Source: Clostridiales bacterium (GTDB lineage Bacteria; Bacillota_A; Clostridia; Oscillospirales; Oscillospiraceae). Taken from it: a stretch of DNA of 20,662 nt. The stretch spans positions 1 through 20,662 of the forward strand of contig JALFGI010000062.1 of the NCBI GenBank assembly GCA_022777455.1. Direction: 5' to 3'. A program made the position numbers and the translations under genes. Every line of letters starts with the position of its first letter. Positions within the stretch are counted from its first letter, which is position 1. Positions 15,939 through 20,662 of the stretch are shown here, piece by piece. The notes under the pieces are model-generated. The model searched no databases. It was not told the DNA's origin and worked only from the letters and a program-made list of their open reading frames with translations.

Positions 15939-16241
15939 CAAATTGGTATTTGATGGTTTAAACCGCACCCACTGTAGGGGCGGCTCGTAGCCGCCCGCAA
16001 CGTAACGAAATTGAGTGTTCCGTTGAATGGTATCGCGTCTGACATCGTACGAATTCGCCCAACCCGGTTTGTTTTGTGGATTATACTGCGCGGGAGGCTA
16101 CGAGCCTCCCCTACACTGGCTGGGCAGTTGTTGTAGTCTGGCTCGCAAAAACGTTACCGGGCGCCGCCCAGGAGTCCCGGATATCACACCACCCCGGTGC
16201 GCATTGGGGTGAAGCGCCCTGCGCTTCAAATTACAATTTGG
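15939..16241. repeat. Palindromic intergenic repeat, copy D
   Basis: Bounded by imperfect inverted termini CAAATTGGTATTTG (15939-15952) and CAAATTACAATTTG (16227-16240). The core is the inverted pair GTAGGGGCGGCTCGTAGCCG (from 15974) and its partner in CGGGAGGCTACGAGCCTCCC (from 16091). Its right third (16143-16240, read on the minus strand) is clearly homologous to 9106-9200, with CCGGGACTCCTGGGC and CGCCCGGTAACG-type blocks shared. No gene is seen. The stretch 15806-15938 before it holds nothing I can identify. Confidence 0.7.
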
Positions 16242-16264
16242 CGAGCAGAGAATTTCATCCGGTA

Positions 16265-16282
16265 AGCATGCTGCAGCATGCT
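16265..16282. promoter_or_regulatory. Perfect 18-bp palindrome upstream of the surface operon
   Basis: AGCATGCTGCAGCATGCT is its own reverse complement. It ends 24 nt before the -35 box at 16307, a usual place for an activator or repressor site. No regulator gene is present in the window. Confidence 0.5.
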
Positions 16283-16306
16283 GCAGATATTATTTTGTAA
16301 AAACCC

Positions 16307-16336
16307 TTGACTTCCACTGTGGTAAAATTGTATAAT
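16307..16336 (+). promoter_or_regulatory. Promoter of the surface-protein operon
   Basis: TTGACT (16307-16312), 18 nt, TATAAT (16331-16336). A small palindrome CCACTGTGG lies in the spacer. The start of transcription would be near 16343, about 210 nt before the first start codon, which leaves a long leader. Confidence 0.85.
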
Positions 16337-16342
16337 TCCTCT

Positions 16343-16482
16343 GATAAAGACAAACAGAAGCGGGGCGGCTCTGTGCCCTTTCGTAAGGCACCGCGAAGCC
16401 GGCAGGGGCGTGCGCTCACTGCCGATGGATACCGGTGTATGGATCGGCTTTTGCCCGGGCCTTTTCGGAACTGTTTGTTCTG
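16343..16482 (+). ncRNA. Unidentified structured leader RNA, riboswitch candidate
   Basis: The expected transcript folds into a closed structure. Terminal stem GACAAACAG (16349-16357) pairs with CTGTTTGTT (16471-16479), and an inner GGGC (16363-16366) with GCCC (16453-16456). Three arms follow: GTGCC / GGCAC (16373-16377, 16387-16391); CGGCAG / CTGCCG (16400-16405, 16419-16424); and CCGAT-gg-ATAC / GTAT-gg-ATCGG (16422-16447). An alternative helix AAGCCG (16396-16401) / CGGCTT (16445-16450) excludes the last arm and part of the second, as in a two-state switch. I compared it by eye with c-di-GMP, c-di-AMP, cobalamin, SAM, TPP, FMN, 6S and SRP patterns and found no convincing match; CGCGAAGCC and GCCGATGG only faintly recall c-di-GMP-I. 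No T run follows, so any control would be at translation. Confidence 0.5.
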
Positions 16483-16515
16483 ATCGGATAGAATATTCTG
16501 AATGATTTCATCATC

Positions 16516-16549
16516 GCCTCATTGGGTGCTTTCCCATGGGCGTGGAGGC
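16516..16549 (+). promoter_or_regulatory. Hairpin that would sequester the first ribosome site of the surface operon
   Basis: GCCTC (16516-16520) pairs with GAGGC (16545-16549), covering most of the GGAGG used by the ATG at 16555. An inner TGGG / CCCA stem (16523-16526, 16533-16536) supports the fold. Together with the structured RNA upstream it suggests translational control. Confidence 0.5.
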
Positions 16550-16554
16550 ATACC

Positions 16555-17238
16555 ATGACGAAAAATGATGCCAAAAAGTTAAGACGGGGGGACCTTCTGG
16601 AGCTGCTGATTGAGCAGACCGAGGAGAACCAGCGCCTGATGAATAAAATCTCTCAGCTGGAGACAAAGCTTTCCGAACGGGTGATTGTCATGGAACAGGC
16701 AGGCTCCATCGCTGATGCCGCCCTGGGCCTGACCGAAGTGTTTTCCCAGGCCCAGGATTCCGCTGACCGCTATCTGGAGAGCATCCGGCAAAAGCAGGCA
16801 GAGGCAGAGGATGCCCTGCGCCAGGCCCAGGAAAAGGCCAAACAAATCGAGCAGAAGGCCCAGGAGGAAGGCCAGACTACGGTGCGGAAGGCCCGGGAGG
16901 AAGGACAGGCTACATTGCAGAAAGCCCAGGAGGAGGCCCAGGCCCTTTCCCAAAAGACCCAAGAGGAGGCCCAGGAGCTTACCCGCCAGACCCGGGAGAT
17001 AGCAGAAGCACTTACGGCACAGACCCAGGCTGAATGCGCCCGGCAGAGGGAAAAAGCCCGGGCCGATTGTAAGGTACTGGAGTGTCAAACCCAGGCGGAA
17101 TGCGAAAAGCGCCTGGCGGAGGCGGAGAAGAAAGCGGCAGAGATCGTTGCCGCGGCGGCAAATTCCGCCGGAGCACCCACAGACGGTGGTGCTTCCAAAC
17201 GCCGGGGCATCTTCGGCCGCCTGCGGAACAGAAGGTAA
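16555..17238 (+). CDS. Coiled-coil protein of eleven 11-residue repeats, first gene of the sortase operon
   Basis: 227 residues from MTKNDAKKLRRGDLLELL; this ATG has GGAGG 6 nt upstream, whereas a frame start 11 codons earlier has none. Residues 14-45 form a short coiled coil. Residues 46-78 (MEQAGSIADAALGLTEVFSQ) look like a conserved N-terminal block. Residues 79-199 are exactly eleven tandem 11-mers of the type KAQEEGQTTVR / KAREEGQATLQ / KAQEEAQALSQ, with no gap, and the C-terminus is basic (SKRRGIFGRLRNRR). Eleven-residue periodicity is typical of straight or right-handed coiled coils. No signal peptide is present, so it is probably cytoplasmic, perhaps membrane-associated through the basic tail. 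Similar proteins sit beside signal peptidase and sortase genes in gut Clostridia, from memory. Function unknown; a scaffold for surface-protein export is a guess. Confidence 0.88.
   Translation: MTKNDAKKLRRGDLLELLIEQTEENQRLMNKISQLETKLSERVIVMEQAGSIADAALGLTEVFSQAQDSADRYLESIRQKQAEAEDALRQAQEKAKQIEQKAQEEGQTTVRKAREEGQATLQKAQEEAQALSQKTQEEAQELTRQTREIAEALTAQTQAECARQREKARADCKVLECQTQAECEKRLAEAEKKAAEIVAAAANSAGAPTDGGASKRRGIFGRLRNRR
16789..17151 (+). repeat. Eleven imperfect 33-bp tandem repeats (in-gene)
   Basis: Encodes the eleven 11-residue units of the coiled-coil protein. The units differ at many bases, so the array looks old and held by protein selection rather than newly expanded. Confidence 0.8.
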
Positions 17239-17241
17239 GCC

Positions 17242-17823
17242 ATGAGAAAGAAAAAACTGGTCAATCCCGGCCTGGACAGTCTGCGCGCCGAGCTCAAACG
17301 GGTTCGCTATAGGCAGCGGTACAACAGCGTCGTACGCAGTACAATTTATATTCTGCTCACGGTGGCGGCGGCTGCCGTTCTGGTGGCAACCCTTCTGCTG
17401 CCGGTGCTTCGCATCTATGGCTCGTCCATGACCCCGTCGCTGTACGAGGGGGATATTGTGGTCTCCTTGAAAACCACGGACTTCGGGCGGGGCGATATCA
17501 TCAGCTTCTATTATAACAACAAGATCCTGGTCAAACGTGTCATCGCCTTTGAGGGTGAATGGGTCAACATCGACGAAGAGGGCAATGTTTATGTGGACGG
17601 CCAGCAGCTGGACGAGCCTTATATCGATGAAAAGGCCCTGGGTGAGTGCGATATCAAGCTGCCCTATCAGGTGCCTGACGGGCGACTTTTTGTCATGGGC
17701 GACCACCGTGCCACTTCGGCGGACAGCCGCAGCACCACCGTGGGCTGCGTGATGGAGGAGCAGATTGTGGGCCGCATTGTCTATCGCGTCTGGCCCATGA
17801 GTGAGTTTGGCCCGGTGGAATGA
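17242..17823 (+). CDS. Signal peptidase I (membrane serine/lysine protease)
   Basis: 193 residues with one N-terminal membrane segment (about 34-54) preceded by a basic cytoplasmic tail. The catalytic domain has YGSSMTPSL with Ser62, ILVKRVIAFEGE with Lys98 as the general base, and the box GDHRATSADSR (153-163); this is the Gram-positive type I arrangement. It removes signal peptides on the outer membrane face. The ATG lies 3 nt after the coiled-coil gene, with GAAGGT overlapping the previous stop, so the two are coupled. Placement beside sortases suggests a dedicated peptidase for the pilin-like substrate at 18819. The Lys-containing motif argues against an ER-type SipW. Confidence 0.94.
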   Translation: MRKKKLVNPGLDSLRAELKRVRYRQRYNSVVRSTIYILLTVAAAAVLVATLLLPVLRIYGSSMTPSLYEGDIVVSLKTTDFGRGDIISFYYNNKILVKRVIAFEGEWVNIDEEGNVYVDGQQLDEPYIDEKALGECDIKLPYQVPDGRLFVMGDHRATSADSRSTTVGCVMEEQIVGRIVYRVWPMSEFGPVE

Positions 17824-17863
17824 ATCACCCGAAGCGGCGGCCGATCCGGTAATGGCCGGCCCT

Positions 17864-17938
17864 CGTCAGCGTTTCAAGCTTTGAAAGAGCTGACGTGCAT
17901 ATTATAGATTGTTCATCTCCCAACCTTCTGCCCCTGGG
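17864..17938 (+). promoter_or_regulatory. Intra-operon hairpins, possible internal promoter
   Basis: The 150-nt gap between signal peptidase and sortase holds the inverted repeat CGTCAGC-gTTTCAA / TTGAAAga-GCTGACG (17864-17895) and, further on, TGCCCC / GGGGCA. Neither has a T run. TTGAAA (17881-17886), 16 nt and TATAGA (17903-17908) could form an internal promoter with its -35 inside the hairpin. The sites could adjust the ratio of downstream products. Confidence 0.4.
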
Positions 17939-17973
17939 GGCAGGGGGTGGGGGACGATGGTAAGGAGCGCCCC

Positions 17974-18822
17974 ATGAATTGGTTAAAAAAGAATCTGTCC
18001 ACGATCCTTCTGGTTCTGGCATTGATCATAGGGCTTTGCTTACTGTTGTATCCCACCGTCAGTGACTACTGGAATTCCTTCCACCAGTCCCGGGCGATTG
18101 CAACCTATGCAGAGCAGATCGCCCAGATCGACAATACACACTATGTCGAATTGCTCCAGGGCGCCGAGGCGTACAACGCTGCCCTGGCCCGGCAGGAGAA
18201 AGCCGACTGGGTTCTTTCTGAAGAGGAGCTGGAGGCGTACAATACCACCCTGGATGTGTCCGGCGCGGGCGTTATGTGCTCCCTTGAGATTCCCAAGCTC
18301 AAGTGCAAGCTTGCCGTTTATCACGGTGTGGACGAGGGCGTGCTCCAGATCGCCGTGGGCCATATCCCCGGTTCCTCCTTGCCTGTGGGCGGCGAGAGCA
18401 CCCACTGTGTCCTTTCCGGCCACCGGGGCCTTCCCTCCGCCAGGCTTTTCACGGATCTGGACAAGCTGGTGGTGGGGGATACCTTCCTCATCAATGTGCT
18501 GGATGAGATCCTGACCTATGAGGTGGATCAGATCCTCATTGTGGAGCCCTACGATCTTTCTTCCCTGGAGATCGTCCCGGGGGAGGACCTGATGACCCTG
18601 GTCACCTGTACCCCCTACGGCATCAATACCCATCGGCTGCTGGTGCGGGGGCACCGGATTGAGACTGCCGCTCAGGCCCGCACCATTCGTGTCTCTGCCG
18701 ATGCGGTTCAGATTGATCCTACTCTGGTGGCACCTGTGGTGGCAGCGCCCATATTGCTGGTCCTGCTGCTGATTCTGCTGCTGACTTCCAATAAGAAACC
18801 CAAATCAGGACGAAGGAAGTGA
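17974..18822 (+). CDS. Sortase, class C-like (pilin-polymerising type)
   Basis: 282 residues from MNWLKKNLST; AAGGAG lies 6 nt upstream of this ATG, and a GTG nine codons earlier has no better site. An N-terminal membrane segment (about 7-27) and a C-terminal one (about 252-270) followed by KKPKSGRRK give the two-anchor layout typical of class C sortases. The catalytic triad is visible: His150 in LSGHRGLP, Cys212 in TLVTCTPYGINTHR and Arg221. The domain begins near 98 (GVMCSLEIPKLKCKLAVYHG). A clear DPW/DPF lid before it is missing, so the active site may be open. Such enzymes cut an LPxTG-like signal and join it to a lysine of the next subunit, or to the cell wall. It overlaps the next gene by 4 nt. 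Confidence 0.93.
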   Translation: MNWLKKNLSTILLVLALIIGLCLLLYPTVSDYWNSFHQSRAIATYAEQIAQIDNTHYVELLQGAEAYNAALARQEKADWVLSEEELEAYNTTLDVSGAGVMCSLEIPKLKCKLAVYHGVDEGVLQIAVGHIPGSSLPVGGESTHCVLSGHRGLPSARLFTDLDKLVVGDTFLINVLDEILTYEVDQILIVEPYDLSSLEIVPGEDLMTLVTCTPYGINTHRLLVRGHRIETAAQARTIRVSADAVQIDPTLVAPVVAAPILLVLLLILLLTSNKKPKSGRRK

Positions 18823-19670
18823 ATGTCTTGAAAGCCAACGGATTTGTTCCCCGTTCGGCAGCGCTGCTGCTGTCGGTGGTGCTGCTCTGTTTGTCCATGG
18901 TACCCACCGCCGGGGCGGAGACCCTGGGCAGTTTGTCCATTTCCTACCCGATTGACGGAACCGTTTACCACATTTATTCCGTGGGCAGCCTGGATGGCGG
19001 CCAGATCGTGATGGATGAGGCGTTCCGGAATGTGGACACCTCCGATTATGCTGCCGCCGCCGGTGTGATGGCCGATATGGTCAAAAACGAAGATGCCGCG
19101 GAAGAGCTTGCCGCTGCCACTGTGACGGACGGCAAGGCGGTATTCCATAACCTTCCCATGGCGATTTACCTTGTGCTGGGTGATCCCGGTGAAGTGGATG
19201 ATGTCCGGTATTGGCCCACGCCCTTCCTGCTGTCCGTCCCTCAGAAGGATGAACAGGATCGGTTTGTGTGGGATGTGTCCGTCACCGGCAAAAAGGAGCT
19301 GGATGTGGAAATCACCGTGGTGAAGAAGTGGGTGGGGGATTCTCCTTCCTTCCGTCCCCAAAGCATTACGGTCTACCTGACCCGGGACGGAAAGGGGTAC
19401 GGTGATCCGGTGGAGCTGAGCGCTTCCAACAACTGGACCTATACCTGGCAGAATCTGCCTCCCGATGAATGGGGCGTTGCCGAGCAATCCAATCCCCGTT
19501 ACACGGTGTCTGTTTCCCGGCAGGGGAATGTCTTTACCATTACGAACACCTGGAAGAAAATCCCTCAAACCGGCCAGCTGTGGTGGCCCGTATCCGCTCT
19601 GGCGCTGACAGGTCTTGTGTTCCTCTGCCTGGGCCTGATCCGCAGAAGGGAAAGTGACGCGAATGCGTAA
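18819..19670 (+). CDS. Sortase substrate with Cna-B domain and IPQTG anchor (pilin-like)
   Basis: 283 residues from a GTG that overlaps the sortase stop (GTGA); TTG at 18828 is an alternative start. A signal peptide (about 10-33, ending PTAGA) is followed by an N-terminal domain (about 37-155) with pilin-like segments such as GTVYHIYSVGSL and LPMAIYLVLGDPG. A Cna-B-type domain (about 160-246) has the expected isopeptide residues: Lys in ITVVKKW (169/170), Glu222 in WGVAEQ and Asn243 in FTITNTW. The sorting signal IPQTG (248-252), a hydrophobic segment (about 255-274) and RRRES end the protein. It should be exported, matured by the upstream signal peptidase and anchored or polymerised by the adjacent sortases. 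The small size suggests a minor or basal pilin or a simple surface adhesin; no large backbone pilin is in the window. Confidence 0.9.
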   Translation: MNVLKANGFVPRSAALLLSVVLLCLSMVPTAGAETLGSLSISYPIDGTVYHIYSVGSLDGGQIVMDEAFRNVDTSDYAAAAGVMADMVKNEDAAEELAAATVTDGKAVFHNLPMAIYLVLGDPGEVDDVRYWPTPFLLSVPQKDEQDRFVWDVSVTGKKELDVEITVVKKWVGDSPSFRPQSITVYLTRDGKGYGDPVELSASNNWTYTWQNLPPDEWGVAEQSNPRYTVSVSRQGNVFTITNTWKKIPQTGQLWWPVSALALTGLVFLCLGLIRRRESDANA

Positions 19671-20541
19671 AAAGGGTTCTATACTGATTGCAATCGGACT
19701 GCTGCTGCTGGCAGCAGCCCTTTTGCTTACGCTTTACAATATCTGGGATGCCCATCGGGCGGACGTTGCGGCGCAAACTGCGGTACAGGCCCTGAAAGAG
19801 ATGATCCCAACCCTTCGGACTGCGCCTGAACAGGAGCGTCAGCCCGGTTCCCCGGAGGCGGTTCTGCCGGATTCCCGGGAGGAGACAGAGGGAGCAGGGG
19901 AGGACATCCAAAGGGAATCCGAAGGGGAAACCGGAATGAAATCCAAAAGGGAAGCCCTGATGAAATCCACAGAGCCATCCCGGGGGAATTCCGAACGTGA
20001 AATTCTGAAATCTCCCCCGGAGAAGGCACCGGAGCAATCCCAAGCCGAACCCCGGACGGAATCCGAAGACGGCGCCAAAGAGGCAACCAAGCGCTTGAGG
20101 ATCAACCATTTTTTTGCGGAAATTCCCCAGGACCGGGAAATGCCCACGAAGCTGTTGAACGGTTACCAGTACATTGGTGTGCTGGATGTGGACTCGCTGG
20201 AGCTTTCCCTGCCGGTGATGGACCGCTGGGATTACGAACGGCTGAAGGTTTCCCCCTGCCGCTTTGCCGGAAATGTATACCAGGATAACCTGGTCATCTG
20301 CGCCCACAACTATGCCCATCATTTTACACCGCTGAAATATGTTCCCATTGGAACGGAAGTCAAATTCACCGATATGGAGGGAAACACCTTCCGCTATGCG
20401 GTTTCTTCCTTTGAGACCATCGGACCCAACGACGTGGAGGGAATGGTAAACGGCGATTGGGATCTGACGCTGTTCACCTGCAATACCAGTGGCCAGACCC
20501 GATGTGCCATCCGCTGCGACAGAATTCATACTAATTCTTGA
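19663..20541 (+). CDS. Second sortase with long charged linker
   Basis: 292 residues from ATG 19663, overlapping the substrate gene by 8 nt; GTG 19654 is an alternative. One N-terminal membrane segment (6-26) is followed by about 90 residues of low-complexity, Glu/Lys/Ser/Pro-rich linker (54-145) and then the sortase domain (about 165-290). The active-site residues are His215 in VICAHNYAHHF, Cys273 in TLFTCNTSGQTR and Arg280. It lacks the C-terminal membrane anchor of the first sortase, so it is probably the housekeeping/anchoring type (class B or D-like, not settled). The linker would hold the domain away from the membrane, perhaps to reach the wall. It may attach the assembled IPQTG protein to peptidoglycan while the first sortase polymerises it. 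Confidence 0.9.
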   Translation: MRKKGSILIAIGLLLLAAALLLTLYNIWDAHRADVAAQTAVQALKEMIPTLRTAPEQERQPGSPEAVLPDSREETEGAGEDIQRESEGETGMKSKREALMKSTEPSRGNSEREILKSPPEKAPEQSQAEPRTESEDGAKEATKRLRINHFFAEIPQDREMPTKLLNGYQYIGVLDVDSLELSLPVMDRWDYERLKVSPCRFAGNVYQDNLVICAHNYAHHFTPLKYVPIGTEVKFTDMEGNTFRYAVSSFETIGPNDVEGMVNGDWDLTLFTCNTSGQTRCAIRCDRIHTNS

Positions 20542-20559
20542 TAAAAAGATTTAATTAGC

Positions 20560-20650
20560 AGCGCAGGGATATTGGAGCAAGACAAGGCAGAGGAACGCAG
20601 CCATACTGTATGTATGGCAAGTGACGATAACGCAGTATTGCGCCAATAGA
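20560..20650. repeat. Hairpin-forming intergenic sequence, repeat-like
   Basis: Inverted ends TATTGGAGCAA (from about 20570) and TTGCGCCAATA (to about 20649) enclose GCCATAC / GTATGGC. It begins 20-30 nt after the sortase stop and no gene is seen. From memory it looks like a dispersed Clostridia repeat; it may also act as the 3' stem-loop of the operon. Confidence 0.5.
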
Positions 20651-20662
20651 CCAAGCTGATAT

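Noticed and set aside
16361..16450. c-di-GMP-I riboswitch
   Set aside because: CGCGAAGCC and GCCGATGG recall conserved parts, but the AGGGCAAACC segment and the GNRA-capped helix are missing, so the match is not enough for a call.
19540..20529. Open frame of 329 codons on the minus strand with Phe-Gly repeats
   Set aside because: The Phe-Gly repeats are the reverse reading of the Glu/Lys/Ser linker in the sortase; no ribosome site or promoter supports it.

Overview
The window reads as the chromosome of a spore-forming, Gram-positive Clostridia bacterium, most likely a gut Oscillospiraceae/Ruminococcaceae-type organism. The grounds are AddAB (not RecBCD) recombination nucleases, forespore spoVA genes, a T-box-controlled pheST operon, IreB, sortases with an IPQTG substrate, strong AGGAGG ribosome sites and a GC-rich coding bias that leaves very long antisense open frames. 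The family assignment is inference.

Layout: (i) 1-345, a palindrome-rich repeat and the addB promoter. (ii) 346-7099, addB-addA, overlapping by 8 nt. (iii) 7131-7366, a second copy of the first repeat. (iv) 7411-9020 on the minus strand, spoVAD-spoVAE and a 36-residue Asn/Gln-rich ORF ending at a strong terminator; spoVAC is not beside them. (v) 9106-9422, a MITE-like element with near-perfect terminal inverted repeats, then a promoter and a broken Lys/Glu-repeat ORF. (vi) 10024-11447 on the minus strand, a small protein of unknown function and a secreted SH3b-SH3b-NlpC/P60 hydrolase, under one promoter that carries a palindrome. (vii) 11602-11914, ireB with its own promoter. (viii) 12007-15805 on the minus strand, pheS-pheT behind a T-box leader. 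(ix) 15939-16241, a fourth repeat that shares a hairpin module with the one at 9106. (x) 16265-20541, a sortase/pilin-type surface operon: coiled-coil protein, signal peptidase I, class C-like sortase, sortase substrate, second sortase. (xi) 20560-20650, another hairpin-forming sequence.

The surface operon looks like a self-contained module. The signal peptidase can mature the secreted substrate, the sortases can polymerise or anchor it through IPQTG, and the coiled-coil protein, built of eleven 11-residue repeats, may be a cytoplasmic scaffold. It is preceded by an 18-bp palindrome, a sigma-A-like promoter, a roughly 140-nt RNA that can form two mutually exclusive helices, and a hairpin that would hide the first ribosome-binding site. 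I could not match this leader to a known riboswitch class.

The other notable theme is a set of modular intergenic repeats. They share an AAATTGTAATTT-type terminus but carry different hairpin cores, and two copies show base-pair-preserving (covarying) differences in their hairpins.
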